DNA of 64,000 nucleotides from positions 1,240,001 through 1,304,000 of the forward strand of contig NZ_QMHQ01000001.1 of the NCBI RefSeq assembly GCF_003313325.1, written 5' to 3'. Below the pieces are notes generated by a model. That model did no database searches. It was not told where the DNA came from and saw only the letters and a list, made by a program, of their open reading frames with translations. The stretch is from Pedobacter namyangjuensis (GTDB lineage: Bacteria; Bacteroidota; Bacteroidia; Sphingobacteriales; Sphingobacteriaceae). Every line of letters starts with the position of its first letter. Within the stretch, counting starts at the first letter, position 1. Shown here in pieces: positions 8,705 through 18,979 of this stretch. Both the position numbers and the translations under genes were made by a program.

Positions 8705-11089
8705 ATGTTTGTAATAAAAAGAGATGGCCGTAAAGAGCCGGTAAAGTTTGATAAGATAACAGCTCGTATAGAGAAGTTGTGTTATGGTTTTAATGCTGAA
8801 TTAGTTGATCCGATTGATGTTGCAAGAAAAGTAATTGAGGGTTTGTACGACGGCGTTACAACTTCTGAACTTGATAATCTTGCGGCAGAAACAGCAGCTT
8901 CATTAACAACTAAACATCCAGACTATGCGTTGTTGGCATCGCGTATTGCAGTTTCCAACTTGCACAAAAACACATTAAAATCGTTTTCTAAAACGATGGA
9001 AATGTTGTACACCTACATCGACCCAAAAACAGAAAAACCTTCATCTTTAATTGCAGAAGATGTTTGGCAGGTAATTAACGCTAACGCTGATATTTTAGAT
9101 AGCACAATTATCTACGATAGAGATTTCGGCTTTGATTATTTCGGTTTCAAAACCTTAGAAAAATCTTATTTGTTAAAGGTAAACGGAGCCATTGTAGAGC
9201 GCCCACAACATTTGTTTATGCGTGTTGCCGTTGGTATCCATAAAGATGATATTGAAAGCGTAATTACCACTTATAATTTAATGAGCGAGCGTTGGTTTAC
9301 ACATGCTACACCAACTTTGTTCAACGCTGCTACACCAAAACCTCAAATGTCGTCATGTTTCTTGTTAACCATGCAAGATGACAGTATTGAAGGCATTTAT
9401 GATACGTTAAAACAAACTGCTAAAATCTCTCAAAGTGCTGGTGGTATTGGTTTAAGCATCCACAACATTCGTGCAACTGGTGCGTACATTGGTGGTACAA
9501 ACGGTACTAGTAACGGTATTGTACCAATGTTAAAAGTGTTTAACGACACTGCCCGTTACGTAGATCAAGGTGGAGGTAAACGTAAAGGTGCGTTCGCAAT
9601 TTATTTGGAGCCTTGGCATGCAGATATTTTTGCGTTTTTAGATTTACGTAAAAACCACGGTAAAGAAGAAATGCGTGCTCGTGATTTATTCTATGCACTT
9701 TGGGTTTGCGATTTATTTATGCAACGTGTGGAAGAAAATGGCGATTGGAGCTTATTCTCTCCAGATGAAGCACCTGGTTTAGCAGATTGCCACAGCGAAG
9801 AGTTTAACGAACTTTATACACGTTATGAAAGAGAAGGAAGAGCTCGTAAAACAATTAAAGCACAAGAGCTTTGGTTTGCAATTTTAGATTCTCAGATTGA
9901 AACAGGTACACCTTATTTGTTGTATAAAGATGCAGCTAACAGTAAGTCTAACCAGCAAAATCTAGGTACAATCAAGTCTTCTAACTTATGTACCGAGATT
10001 ATCGAATATACTTCTAAAGACGAGGTTGCGGTTTGTAATTTGGCTTCTTTAGCATTGCCTAGGTTTGTAATTAACGGAGAATTTGATCACCAAAAATTAT
10101 ACGAAGTAACTTACCAAGCTACTTTAAACCTTAATAAAATCATCGATTATAACTATTACCCAGTTAAAGAAGCAGAGAACTCTAACTTCCGCCACCGTCC
10201 GGTTGGTTTAGGCGTACAAGGTTTGGCAGATGCATTTATTTTATTGCGTTTACCTTTTGAGAGTGATGCCGCTAAGCAGTTAAACAAAGAGATTTTTGAA
10301 ACCATTTATTTCGCAGGTATGTCAGCTTCTGCAGATTTAGCGGTTAAACATGGTGCTTACAAAACTTTTAAAGGTTCGCCATTGTCTAAAGGTAAATTCC
10401 AGTTCGATTTATGGAATGTTACACCAGATAGCAACCGTTGGGATTGGGAAACATTACGTAAACGCGTAGTAAAATCTGGCGTTTATAACTCTTTATTGGT
10501 TGCGCCAATGCCAACCGCTTCTACTTCTCAAATTTTAGGTAACAACGAATGTTTCGAACCGTATACTTCTAATATTTACACCAGACGTGTGTTAAGTGGC
10601 GAGTTTATTGTAGTAAACAAACACTTGTTAAAAGATTTAGTGGCTTTAGGTTTATGGACACCACAAATGAAAGACAGAATCATTTTAGCAAATGGTTCAA
10701 TCCAAGACATTGCCGAAATTCCAGATTATATCAAAGAATTGTACAAAACAGTTTGGGAGATCAAGATGAAAAACATCATCGACATGTCTGCAGATAGAGG
10801 AGCATATATTTGCCAATCTCAATCGCTAAACTTGTTTATCAATGCACCAAATACTTCGAAGCTAACTTCAATGCACTTCTACGCTTGGAAAAAAGGTTTA
10901 AAAACCGGTATGTATTACCTACGTACACAAGCTGCTTCGCAAGCGGTTAAGTTCACCGTAGAAAACCAAGGTGGTAAAGCTATCGAGGCTGTAATTCCAG
11001 CAACTATTCCACAAGATCAAGTTGCAGAAGAAATTGTAGACGGACCAGTTTGCTCAATGGAAGAAGGTTGCATTAGCTGCTCAGGATAG
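8705..11089 (+). CDS. nrdA: ribonucleotide reductase class Ia alpha subunit
   Basis: A 794-residue catalytic subunit with one N-terminal ATP-cone (about 1-95), so it should be feedback-regulated by dATP. The active-site set is visible: C218 in SSCFLL, the N427-L-C429-T-E431 motif that contains the thiyl radical Cys, and C444 in VAVCNLAS. The C-terminal [12 protein letters not shown] tail carries the shuttle cysteines. It pairs with nrdB upstream and ends at a strong terminator. Confidence 0.97.
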   Translation: MFVIKRDGRKEPVKFDKITARIEKLCYGFNAELVDPIDVARKVIEGLYDGVTTSELDNLAAETAASLTTKHPDYALLASRIAVSNLHKNTLKSFSKTMEMLYTYIDPKTEKPSSLIAEDVWQVINANADILDSTIIYDRDFGFDYFGFKTLEKSYLLKVNGAIVERPQHLFMRVAVGIHKDDIESVITTYNLMSERWFTHATPTLFNAATPKPQMSSCFLLTMQDDSIEGIYDTLKQTAKISQSAGGIGLSIHNIRATGAYIGGTNGTSNGIVPMLKVFNDTARYVDQGGGKRKGAFAIYLEPWHADIFAFLDLRKNHGKEEMRARDLFYALWVCDLFMQRVEENGDWSLFSPDEAPGLADCHSEEFNELYTRYEREGRARKTIKAQELWFAILDSQIETGTPYLLYKDAANSKSNQQNLGTIKSSNLCTEIIEYTSKDEVAVCNLASLALPRFVINGEFDHQKLYEVTYQATLNLNKIIDYNYYPVKEAENSNFRHRPVGLGVQGLADAFILLRLPFESDAAKQLNKEIFETIYFAGMSASADLAVKHGAYKTFKGSPLSKGKFQFDLWNVTPDSNRWDWETLRKRVVKSGVYNSLLVAPMPTASTSQILGNNECFEPYTSNIYTRRVLSGEFIVVNKHLLKDLVALGLWTPQMKDRIILANGSIQDIAEIPDYIKELYKTVWEIKMKNIIDMSADRGAYICQSQSLNLFINAPNTSKLTSMHFYAWKKGLKTGMYYLRTQAASQAVKFTVENQGGKAIEAVIPATIPQDQVAEEIVDGPVCSMEEGCISCSG

Positions 11090-11149
11090 TAATAACAAAG
11101 ATGAAAGAGCAAGTATAAAAGATTACAGCTGGAAAACTGCCTACTTCAA

Positions 11150-11176
11150 CGTCATCGCGACGAACGAAGCAGTCTT
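11150..11176 (+). repeat. single REP-like arm
   Basis: CGTCATCGCGACGAACGAAG followed by CAGTCTT resembles a repeat arm widespread in bacterial intergenic DNA. Only one arm is present, between nrdA and its terminator. Confidence 0.4.
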
Positions 11177-11216
11177 AAAGCAATCTGAACACTTATAATT
11201 CAAAAGCAATAATATT

Positions 11217-11254
11217 TAAGGTTCTGGACATAAAGTTCAGAACCTTATTTTTTG
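11217..11254 (+). terminator. rho-independent terminator after nrdA
   Basis: AAGGTTCTG (11218-11226) pairs with CAGAACCTT (11238-11246), followed by a T-rich tail. Confidence 0.85.
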
Positions 11255-11301
11255 TTTATATTTTTGTAATGCAGTAGGTCATACCTTATGCCTTTTACCT
11301 T

Positions 11302-11520
11302 ATGCCATCAACCTTAAACCATAGCAAACACGAAATTATTCCCTGCGAACGTTGCGGAACGGCTATTGAATGTAAGGCAAATTCTTATACCAAATGTCAA
11401 TGTAGTGTAGTGCAATTGAGCATTAACGAGGTGCAACATATCTCTGAACTTTACGATGGTTGTTTATGTGCTAAATGTTTGTTCGAGCTACAGCAAGAAT
11501 ATAGAGATAGCCTGATTTAA
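11302..11520 (+). CDS. cysteine-rich CWC family small protein
   Basis: A 72-residue cytoplasmic protein with the Cys pattern of the CWC family: CERCG near the N-terminus, CQCS in the middle and CLCAKCL near the C-terminus. These probably bind zinc. The role of the family is unknown. It stands alone between repeats, with a short leader ending in CTTATGCC repeated twice just before the start. Confidence 0.8.
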   Translation: MPSTLNHSKHEIIPCERCGTAIECKANSYTKCQCSVVQLSINEVQHISELYDGCLCAKCLFELQQEYRDSLI

Positions 11521-11922
11521 ATAGCTATCAGTGGCTTCTGAACGACTAAAAAATTAACATTTTTTGAAAATGAATGTCAGCATTTCATTGGCTCTGCAGT
11601 CCCGCTTTACTTTCTGCCATGAAAAATGGCATTCATCCAATCGGGTTTAAATAACAACCTACAGTGGTTCTTGGCAAACTGCAACCCCTCATAGTAGCAA
11701 AAACTTAATTATCTAAACTGGATAGCAGTGGAAATACTTTTACAACAAGTCCCCTTTAGGGGATTTAGGAGTAAAAGATTGTAACGAATAGCCAGACTAA
11801 CTTTAATCCGTTATACTGCATTTGCTTTTCTAATGAAAATTTAAATTTTAAAAGCAGTCTTTCATCTTTGTTCCTTAATCCTTAATCAAAATTGTTAATT
11901 TTGCAGTTCAAATTTTATACGG
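11521..11922 (-). repeat. intergenic region with dispersed hairpin element, copy c
   Basis: This 402-bp gap holds the longest copy of the dispersed element, about 11570-11810. CTTTTAC at 11737-11743 pairs with GTAAAAG at 11771-11777 around a CCCCTTTAGGGG core, flanked by AGTGGAAATA and GATTGTAACG. A second half-element with GCAGTCCCGCTTT and a GCCAT/ATGGC stem lies at about 11590-11650, in the opposite orientation. The aguB promoter is at the right edge. Confidence 0.6.
11896..11903 (+). promoter_or_regulatory. -7 promoter element of aguB
   Basis: TAATTTTG matches TAnnTTTG, 19 bp before the aguB ATG. A TTTG lies upstream, but only 15 nt away, so the -33 element is uncertain. Confidence 0.5.
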
Positions 11923-12798
11923 ATGAGCAAAGTGAAAGTTGGCTTGGTACAAATGACTTGTACTAAAGATAAACAAGAAAATTTAGATAAAGCGATTGCA
12001 AAAGTTAGAGAAGCCGCAGCAAAAGGTGCGCAGATTGTTTGTTTGCAAGAGCTTTTTACCTCGTTGTATTTTTGCGACGTAGAGGATTATGATAATTTCG
12101 ATTTAGCGGAGAAAATACCTGGCCCATCTACAGATGCTTTGCAAGAAGTTGCGAAAGAATTAGGCGTAGTAATTATTGCTTCGTTATTTGAGAAACGTGC
12201 GGAAGGTTTGTACCATAACACTACCGCAGTTTTGGATGCTGATGGTTCTTATTTGGGTAAGTACCGTAAGATGCATATTCCAGACGATCCGGCTTATTAT
12301 GAGAAATTTTACTTTACGCCAGGTGATTTAGGCTATAAAGTGTTCGAAACCAAATTCGCTAAAATCGGTATCTTAATTTGTTGGGATCAATGGTATCCGG
12401 AAGCTTCGAGAATTACTGCTTTAATGGGCGCTGATATCATGTTCTATCCAACAGCAATTGGTTGGGATACTACGCAAGACGAAGAAACCAATAAAGACCA
12501 GTATAATGCATGGCAAACGATACAACGTTCACATTCTGTAGCTAATGGCTTACCGGTAATTAGCGTAAATCGTGTTGGTTTTGAGCAAGAAGGTAGGATG
12601 AAATTCTGGGGTGGAAGTTTTGCTACCAATGCGCAAGGCAAGTTGCTTTACTTAGCTTCGCACGATAAAGAAGAAACAGAGGTGGTAGATATTGACTTGA
12701 AACAGAGCGATTACATCCGCAAGCACTGGCCTTTTTTACGCGATAGGAGAATTGATTCTTATCAGCCAATTACAAAAAGATATATTGACGGGGACTAA
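11923..12798 (+). CDS. aguB: N-carbamoylputrescine amidase
   Basis: A 291-residue nitrilase-superfamily enzyme that converts N-carbamoylputrescine to putrescine, CO2 and ammonia. The Glu-Lys-Cys triad is visible in LQELF, KYRKMHIPDD and ILICWDQWYPE. The family member is chosen because agmatine deiminase, which makes its substrate, is the next gene on the same strand. Together they form the arginine-to-putrescine route through agmatine. Full length, cytoplasmic. Confidence 0.95.
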   Translation: MSKVKVGLVQMTCTKDKQENLDKAIAKVREAAAKGAQIVCLQELFTSLYFCDVEDYDNFDLAEKIPGPSTDALQEVAKELGVVIIASLFEKRAEGLYHNTTAVLDADGSYLGKYRKMHIPDDPAYYEKFYFTPGDLGYKVFETKFAKIGILICWDQWYPEASRITALMGADIMFYPTAIGWDTTQDEETNKDQYNAWQTIQRSHSVANGLPVISVNRVGFEQEGRMKFWGGSFATNAQGKLLYLASHDKEETEVVDIDLKQSDYIRKHWPFLRDRRIDSYQPITKRYIDGD

Positions 12799-12844
12799 GA
12801 AGAAAGTCTGAAAGCGAAAAGCTGCTAAATTTTAATATTAATTC

Positions 12845-12865
12845 TCATCCTGAGCTTGTTGAAGG
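12845..12865 (+). repeat. single REP-like arm between aguB and aguA
   Basis: TCATCCTGAGCTTGTTGAAG is a form of an intergenic repeat arm very common across bacteria. Here it fills the 85-bp gap between aguB and aguA, and no second arm is seen. Confidence 0.45.
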
Positions 12866-12883
12866 TCTCTACACAAAAATACA

Positions 12884-13957
12884 ATGTCAATTAAAGTTAT
12901 AAATACTTCTGAGCAACCAGAATTTGCAAATTCGCCAAAAAAGCAAGGATATCAATTCCCTGCAGAATGGACTAAGCACGAAGCTACTTGGTTAAGCTGG
13001 CCGCATAAGGAGGCAAGCTGGCCGGGGAAAATTGAAACGATTTATAAACCCTATTGCGAGTTTATTAAAATTGTTGCCACGGGCGAAAAAGTGCGAATCA
13101 ACGTGAAAGATGAAGAAATGAAAGCCTTTGCTGTTTCTGAACTTGAAAAAGTTGAAGCTGACTTAAGTAAGATAGAGTTTTACTTTAATGAAAGCAATGA
13201 CGCTTGGTGCCGCGATCATGGTCCTGCTTTTGTGGTTAAAGGAAACGAAAAAGCAGTGGTAGATTGGGGTTATAACGCTTGGGGAGGGAAATATCCGCCT
13301 TACGATTTAGACGATGTTATTCCGACTAAAATTGCCCAGCATTTTAATTTGCCATTGTTTACGCCAGATATTGTAATGGAAGGTGGATCGGTAGAGTTTA
13401 ATGGTGCTGGAACTATTTTAACTAGCACTGCTTGTTTGTTAAATGAGAATAGAAATCCGCATTTAAATAAAGAGCAAATAGAGACTTATTTAAAGGAATT
13501 TTACGGAGCTGAACAAATTCTTTGGGTAGGAGACGGTATTGTAGGAGATGATACCGATGGCCATATAGACGATATTACTCGTTTTGTAAATGAGGATACG
13601 GTTTTAACGGTTTTGGAAAGTAACCCTTTAGACGAAAACCACATTTTACTGCAAGAAAACTACGAGGCTTTAAAAGAAATGAGATTGCCAGACGGCAGGC
13701 CGTTAAACATTGTAAAACTGCCAATGCCTTCGCCAGTTATTTTTGAAGATACTCGTTTGCCTGCATCTTACGCTAATTTTTATATTGCTAATGCTGCCGT
13801 AATTGTACCGATTTTTGACGATGTAAATGATCAGATAGCATTAGATATTATTCAGGGCTGTTTTCCGGATAGACCAGTAGTGGGCATAAACTCTGTAGAT
13901 ATTATCTGGGGATTAGGAAGTTTCCACTGTTTGAGTCAGCAGGAGCCAGCTGTTTAG
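12884..13957 (+). CDS. aguA: agmatine deiminase
   Basis: A 357-residue guanidino-modifying enzyme that hydrolyses agmatine to N-carbamoylputrescine and ammonia. Visible motifs are NDAWCRDHGP, MEGGS, the DGHIDD catalytic Asp/His region and GSFHCLSQQEP, which carries the nucleophilic Cys. It works with the upstream aguB. A 4-bp gap to the next gene suggests co-transcription with the VOC protein. Confidence 0.96.
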   Translation: MSIKVINTSEQPEFANSPKKQGYQFPAEWTKHEATWLSWPHKEASWPGKIETIYKPYCEFIKIVATGEKVRINVKDEEMKAFAVSELEKVEADLSKIEFYFNESNDAWCRDHGPAFVVKGNEKAVVDWGYNAWGGKYPPYDLDDVIPTKIAQHFNLPLFTPDIVMEGGSVEFNGAGTILTSTACLLNENRNPHLNKEQIETYLKEFYGAEQILWVGDGIVGDDTDGHIDDITRFVNEDTVLTVLESNPLDENHILLQENYEALKEMRLPDGRPLNIVKLPMPSPVIFEDTRLPASYANFYIANAAVIVPIFDDVNDQIALDIIQGCFPDRPVVGINSVDIIWGLGSFHCLSQQEPAV

Positions 13958-13961
13958 GGTT

Positions 13962-14333
13962 ATGTTAAAATTAAATCGAATCATTTTATTTGGCAATAAT
14001 ATAGCGGGATTAAAAGATTTTTATCAGTCGAATTTTAAGTTAGAACTGATTGAAGAAATTGAAAATGAGTGGGTAGTATTAAAAGCCGGGCAGATTGAGC
14101 TTGCATTTCATAGTATTGGTGCTGAATATAGAAGTGAAAAAGACTTTAAGGTTGCAAGCAATGTTAAATTAGTTTTTACACTTACAGAAGGGTTATCAGA
14201 TTTCAGAGATAAACTGATAACAAAAGGGATAATGATGAAAGAAATTAAATCCTTTAAAGGCATAGATTTTCTGTTTTGTGATGGGGAAGATATCGAAGGC
14301 AATGTATTTCAGCTGAGTCAAAAAAAGCTGTAG
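13962..14333 (+). CDS. VOC (glyoxalase/bleomycin-resistance) family protein
   Basis: A 123-residue single VOC-fold protein with two beta-alpha-beta-beta-beta halves. IILFGNNIAGLKDFYQSNFKLEL is the typical first strand and helix, and FLFCDGEDIEGNVFQLSQ is the typical last strand with the D/E metal-ligand position. It begins 4 bp after aguA, so it probably shares its message. No substrate can be assigned. Confidence 0.8.
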   Translation: MLKLNRIILFGNNIAGLKDFYQSNFKLELIEEIENEWVVLKAGQIELAFHSIGAEYRSEKDFKVASNVKLVFTLTEGLSDFRDKLITKGIMMKEIKSFKGIDFLFCDGEDIEGNVFQLSQKKL

Positions 14334-14394
14334 TTTTTATCTTTAAATGCTAACTTTACATCATTAAAATATTTCAACTTTACAACATTTCATA

Positions 14395-15138
14395 ATGAAA
14401 TTATTAGAAGGAAAAACAGCACTAATTACTGGTGCATCAAAAGGAATAGGTCGCAAAATAGCCGAAAAATTTGCAGAACAAGGTGCCAACGTAGCTTTTA
14501 CATATTTATCATCTGTAGAAAAAGGACAAGCTTTAGAGCAAGAACTACAAAGTTTTGGTACTAAGGTTAAAGGTTACCGTTCTGATGCTTCTAAATTCGA
14601 TGAAGCTGAGCAACTGATTAACGATATTGTTGCAGAATTTGGTACAATTGATATCGTAGTGAACAACGCTGGTATCACCAAAGACGGTTTGCTAATGCGC
14701 ATGAGCGAAGAGAATTGGGACGATGTAATCAACATCAACCTAAAATCTATTTTTAACGTAACCAAAGCTGCCTCTAAAGTAATGATGAAAGCTCGTAAGG
14801 GTGTTTTCATTAATATGAGTTCTATAGTTGGTGTTACAGGTAATGCTGGTCAGGCTAACTACGCAGCTTCTAAGGCTGGTATTATTGGTTTTACCAAATC
14901 TATAGCTAAAGAATTAGGTTCTAGAAATATTCGTGCAAATGTTGTTGCGCCAGGATTTATTCGTACCGAAATGACAGAAGTTTTAGATCCGGCAGTTGTT
15001 GCGGGTTGGGAAAAAGATATCCCATTGAAACGTGCTGGCGAAACTGAAGATATCGCTAACGTTTGTGTGTTTTTAGCATCAGATATGAGCGCTTACGTAA
15101 CCGGACAAACCTTGTCGGTTTGTGGCGGAATGCTGTAA
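14395..15138 (+). CDS. fabG: 3-oxoacyl-[acyl-carrier-protein] reductase
   Basis: A 247-residue SDR that reduces beta-ketoacyl-ACP with NADPH in fatty-acid elongation. The nucleotide-binding TGASKGIGR is at the N-terminus, and NNAG is present. The catalytic Ser lies in NMSSIVG and the Tyr/Lys in YAASKAG. The PGFIRTEMTE loop and the C-terminal VTGQTLSVCGGML are typical of FabG. It has its own terminator, and no fab cluster is nearby. It is likely the housekeeping copy, but a paralogous SDR role cannot be excluded. Confidence 0.9.
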   Translation: MKLLEGKTALITGASKGIGRKIAEKFAEQGANVAFTYLSSVEKGQALEQELQSFGTKVKGYRSDASKFDEAEQLINDIVAEFGTIDIVVNNAGITKDGLLMRMSEENWDDVININLKSIFNVTKAASKVMMKARKGVFINMSSIVGVTGNAGQANYAASKAGIIGFTKSIAKELGSRNIRANVVAPGFIRTEMTEVLDPAVVAGWEKDIPLKRAGETEDIANVCVFLASDMSAYVTGQTLSVCGGML

Positions 15139-15228
15139 GTGAGTTAGAAGGCAAAATGGATTAAGATGGAGAGTTTATTTCGCTCGTTATTGCAAGCTTA
15201 GCAAAGCAATTTTCATTTATAAATTTAT

Positions 15229-15264
15229 ATGCATAGTTATTAGTTTAACTATGCATTTTTTATT
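15229..15264 (+). terminator. rho-independent terminator after fabG
   Basis: ATGCATAGTTA (15229-15239) pairs with TAACTATGCAT (15246-15255), followed by a T-run. Confidence 0.85.
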
Positions 15265-15408
15265 TTAAAAACTATCGGTCGGTATCTTGGCGTACAAAAT
15301 TTTACCAAATTGTAAGAAAGTGAGGTAACAGCAGATACTATAGTTATGTGTCTATTATTTTAATATCCTAACCTTAAAACTTCATAACATTTAAATCTTC
15401 TAACAATT

Positions 15409-16146
15409 CTATTTAACTACGTACTTACCTTTAACCTGACTTACCGCTGGCAAAGTTTTAAACTTTTCGAAATAGGCATAACCGTGCTGTAGGTTTTGCC
15501 AAAAATCAGCTTGTGCCGGAAATTGAGCAATATACTTTTTCATATTTCCTTCCGTCATTTTAAACGGAAAAATATAAATTGGTATGTCGCTTTGCCCATT
15601 GTCCTTAGCTTCAACGCCCAAAACGTAAACCTCCTTAATTTTATCATCTGTTAGCGGAATACAACCTACGGTTACGCAATTGCCATGAACGTAAATTTCG
15701 CCGCCTGTTTTTCTATTTGGTCCGGTGCGTACTGCATCAATTTTGTTTGGGTAATCTACACCTAACGACAGATGAAAACTACTCATAGGGTTAAACACAT
15801 TTATTTTATAGAAACCTTCGGGCGTTTGCAAATCACCTTCAATTACTTTCGGACCAAGCGTACCAGAGCTTTCGCAAAAATCGTAGGTTTTAAAAAGTTT
15901 ATATTGGTTTTGTCCATTGCCTTTAAGCCAGACTTCTAATTTTTGTTCGGCTTTGTAAGCCGAAATAAATAACTGAAAGTTGCTTGTAAACCCGGCTTTC
16001 TGTAAATCCTTTTGCAATTTTTCTCCCTTTTCTGCATAGGCAGTACGTACCCTTTCAAACTTCAGTTGTGCTGTTTTAAAGCCTTTTTGAGCAGAAGCTG
16101 ATAGATTTATCATCATAGAAAAAATGCAGATTAATAATAGTTTCAT
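15409..16146 (-). CDS. L,D-transpeptidase (YafK/YkuD-like), secreted
   Basis: A 245-residue periplasmic enzyme with a signal peptide ending near SASAQ (residue 20). The catalytic region IYVHGNCVTVGCIPL has the His at H154 and the nucleophilic Cys at C162, in the YafK-type spacing. KTGGE just before it and the TPEGFYKI strand fit the fold. It would cross-link peptidoglycan or attach or release proteins. It is divergently transcribed from the VWA-like gene and has no operon partner. Confidence 0.88.
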   Translation of the reverse strand: MKLLLICIFSMMINLSASAQKGFKTAQLKFERVRTAYAEKGEKLQKDLQKAGFTSNFQLFISAYKAEQKLEVWLKGNGQNQYKLFKTYDFCESSGTLGPKVIEGDLQTPEGFYKINVFNPMSSFHLSLGVDYPNKIDAVRTGPNRKTGGEIYVHGNCVTVGCIPLTDDKIKEVYVLGVEAKDNGQSDIPIYIFPFKMTEGNMKKYIAQFPAQADFWQNLQHGYAYFEKFKTLPAVSQVKGKYVVK

Positions 16147-16283
16147 GTGTTTAGTGTTTGGTAGTGCAATGATATTCCATCATTCTAAAACTAAATAAAA
16201 ATTACAACAATTACCGCTCTATTGGCTCTTTTTACTTTTGCCTTTTTACTTTAAACTTTATGTAGCATCTTTACATTTAAGCC

Positions 16284-18368
16284 ATGGGTAATTTTTTTTC
16301 CGCAACTTCCGTTTTAATTTTTTTAGCATGCTTATTATTAGGTGTGCTGTATGCTTGGTTGCTGTATAAACGCAATAAAAACCTAAGCAGCAAACTAAAC
16401 TACGTTTTGGCTGGGTTAAGAATGTTAGTAGTTGCCGTTACGGCATTTTTAATTTTTGCACCTTTAGTTAAACGGATTTCTTACACGCCCGAAAAACCGA
16501 TTATTGTTTTAGCTAACGATAATTCGCTTTCTGTGGGGCAAATAATACCTGCAGGTTTTAATAAAGCTAAATTTCAATCAGATTTAAAAGAGCTTGAACG
16601 TAAGTTAGCCGAGAAATACGACGTTAAAACCTACAGTTTTAGCGATAGTGTAAAAACAGGTTTGAGGTTTAGTGGCGATGGTAAACTAAGCAATGCTTCT
16701 CAACTTGTAAATCAACTAAACGATGAGTTGGTGAATAGAAACGTTGGTGCGATTATTCTTGCAAGCGATGGAATTTTTAATCGTGGCGGAAACCCAATCT
16801 ACGAATTAAATAAAATCAAAGCCCCTGTTTACACCATTGCAATGGGCGATACGGTTTCTAAACGCGATTTACTTATCGCTAATGTAAACTACAACAACAT
16901 AGTCTATTTAGATAATGAGTTTACGTTGGATATTCAACTTCAAGCTTTTGAAAGTAAAGGAGAAACAGCGCAGCTTAGTGTTTCTGAAAACGGAAGTAAA
17001 GTAGCAACACAATCTATTGCAATAAATGCTGCCACTTTTGTAAAAGATGCAACTGTAAAACTAAAAGCAACTAAAGTAGGTATCCAGAAATACACCATTA
17101 ATGTATCCGCATTAAAAAACGAGATTACCACTAAAAATAACAGTCAAACTATTTTTGTTGAAGTAATTGATGGAAGGCAAAAAGTTTTATTGGCAAGTAA
17201 TGCGCCACACCCAGACTTGGGCGCAATTAAGCAAGCCATAGAAGCTAACAAACATTATGAAGTTACCTTGGCATTGGCCGATGATTTGGCAAATGTTGAT
17301 ATAAATAGCTATAGCTTGGCTATTCTTTATCAGTTGCCTGCAATTACTAATAGCGCTACTGCTTTTGTTAAAAAACTGGCCGATTCTAAAATGCCATTAT
17401 GGTATGTTTTTGGTGCGCAAAGTAATTTAAATGATTTTAGCAGGTTGCAAAATAATGTAAAGTTCTCACGAGCAAATGGTTCACTACAAGAAACTTTCCC
17501 CTATGCTGAACCAAACTTTACCACTTTTAGTATAGACGCTACAGCTTTAAAACAACTAGCAAATTACGACCCTTTGCAAACCCAATTTGCTAACCTAAGT
17601 GTTAACGGTAATTATACCGCTGTATTTAATCAGCGCATTGGTAGGGTAAATACCCAAAACCCTATGTTGTTTTTTATGGAAGACAATGGTAAAAAATTGG
17701 CCTTTTTGGTGGGCGAAGGAATATGGAAGTGGAAATTAGAAGAGGCCAAAAACGAGCCGAGTTTACCGTTGGTAAATGAGCTAATTTCTAAAACGGTGCA
17801 ATATCTTTCTGTTAAGGATGATAAACGGAAATTTAAGGTTTATCCTAGCAAAACAACCTACGATGAAAATGAAAGTGTGTTACTTAACGCCACGCTTTAC
17901 AACGATGCTTATGAACCTATAAACACACCAGAAGTTAAAGCACAAGTAAAAAATGCCGAAGGCAAAGTTTACAACTATACCTTTTCTAAAAGCGGAACAT
18001 CTTACAGTTTAGATGCAGGATTGTTGCCACAGGGTAATTATACTTTTACCGCATCTGCAACCTTGGGTAGCAAAAATTACATCGCTAGTGGAGCCTTTTA
18101 CATCAACGCTTTAATTGCAGAGTATCAGCAAACTACCGCAAATCATCAGTTGTTGTATGCTATGGCACAGCAAACCAATGGTAAAATGGTTATGCCACAA
18201 AACTTGCTTAACTTAGTTAACGAACTAGAAAACAGCGGGCAAATAAAAACGATTAGCTACGAAGATCGCAAGTATGAAGAACTGATTAGCCTAAAGTGGA
18301 TTTTTGCTTTAATTTTAGTACTGCTAACAACAGAATGGTTTTTAAGAAAACGTAACGGTGAAGTCTGA
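16284..18368 (+). CDS. membrane protein with VWA-like domain
   Basis: A 694-residue inner-membrane protein. Two helices lie near the N-terminus (about 5-27 and 38-62) and one near the C-terminus (about 670-688). The segment after the second helix, PIIVLANDNSLSVG, carries a D-x-S-x-S metal-site motif, and IILASDGIFNRGG carries the SDG motif of VWA domains. A long extracytoplasmic Ig-like region follows. Such proteins are conserved in Bacteroidota with no firm role. The stop codon overlaps the next start by one base, so it is co-transcribed with the TRIC channel gene. Confidence 0.82.
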   Translation: MGNFFSATSVLIFLACLLLGVLYAWLLYKRNKNLSSKLNYVLAGLRMLVVAVTAFLIFAPLVKRISYTPEKPIIVLANDNSLSVGQIIPAGFNKAKFQSDLKELERKLAEKYDVKTYSFSDSVKTGLRFSGDGKLSNASQLVNQLNDELVNRNVGAIILASDGIFNRGGNPIYELNKIKAPVYTIAMGDTVSKRDLLIANVNYNNIVYLDNEFTLDIQLQAFESKGETAQLSVSENGSKVATQSIAINAATFVKDATVKLKATKVGIQKYTINVSALKNEITTKNNSQTIFVEVIDGRQKVLLASNAPHPDLGAIKQAIEANKHYEVTLALADDLANVDINSYSLAILYQLPAITNSATAFVKKLADSKMPLWYVFGAQSNLNDFSRLQNNVKFSRANGSLQETFPYAEPNFTTFSIDATALKQLANYDPLQTQFANLSVNGNYTAVFNQRIGRVNTQNPMLFFMEDNGKKLAFLVGEGIWKWKLEEAKNEPSLPLVNELISKTVQYLSVKDDKRKFKVYPSKTTYDENESVLLNATLYNDAYEPINTPEVKAQVKNAEGKVYNYTFSKSGTSYSLDAGLLPQGNYTFTASATLGSKNYIASGAFYINALIAEYQQTTANHQLLYAMAQQTNGKMVMPQNLLNLVNELENSGQIKTISYEDRKYEELISLKWIFALILVLLTTEWFLRKRNGEV

Positions 18369-18979
18369 TGGAATGGAGCACCATAGAATTAATAGAAACT
18401 TTAGGAACCATAGCTTTTGCGATATCGGGTACTTTTGCCGCTATGCAAAAACGCCTTGATCCGTTTGGTGTACTAATAATTGCTTTTGTTACCTCAATTG
18501 GCGGTGGTACCGTTAGAGATTTGCTTTTAGGCGATACACCCGTAGCCTGGATGCGAGACGTAAACTACTGCCTGCTTATTCTGGTTACCTCTTTGCTAAC
18601 TATCTATTTTAAAACCCAAATTAAAAAATTTAAGATTACGCTCTTCCTGTTCGACTCAATCGGGCTTGGACTCTTTACCATGGTTGGGGTTCAAAAAGGA
18701 ATAGTTTTTGGTTTAAGCCCGGGTATTTGTGTTGCATTGGGAACCATAACCGGATGTTTTGGTGGTATTATTAGAGATACGCTTTTAAATACTATACCCT
18801 TAATTTTCAGAAAGGAAATTTATGCCACAGCCTGCATTTTAGGTGGCATACTTTATTTTGCTTTGCTATGGTTTAACCTTAAAACAGATGTTGCAAAAAT
18901 TATCGTAATTGCCTTTATCTTTACCCTCAGAATTATCGTAGTACGCTACAAGCTTGCCTTGCCCAAGTTTGGATATTAA
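18368..18979 (+). CDS. trimeric intracellular cation channel family protein (YadS/UPF0126-like)
   Basis: A 203-residue protein with about six to seven membrane helices arranged as two repeated halves, each with a Gly-rich motif: FVTSIGGGTVRDLLLG in the first and TGCFGGIIRDTLLN in the second. This is the signature of the prokaryotic TRIC channels, which conduct potassium or other cations. The start overlaps the stop of the preceding gene by one base (TGATG), indicating translational coupling. Confidence 0.92.
   Translation: MEWSTIELIETLGTIAFAISGTFAAMQKRLDPFGVLIIAFVTSIGGGTVRDLLLGDTPVAWMRDVNYCLLILVTSLLTIYFKTQIKKFKITLFLFDSIGLGLFTMVGVQKGIVFGLSPGICVALGTITGCFGGIIRDTLLNTIPLIFRKEIYATACILGGILYFALLWFNLKTDVAKIIVIAFIFTLRIIVVRYKLALPKFGY

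Noticed and set aside
18776..18784. Fifth GATACGCTT copy
   Set aside because: It lies inside the TRIC channel coding sequence, alone and far from any sugar gene. One chance copy is expected in a window of this size.
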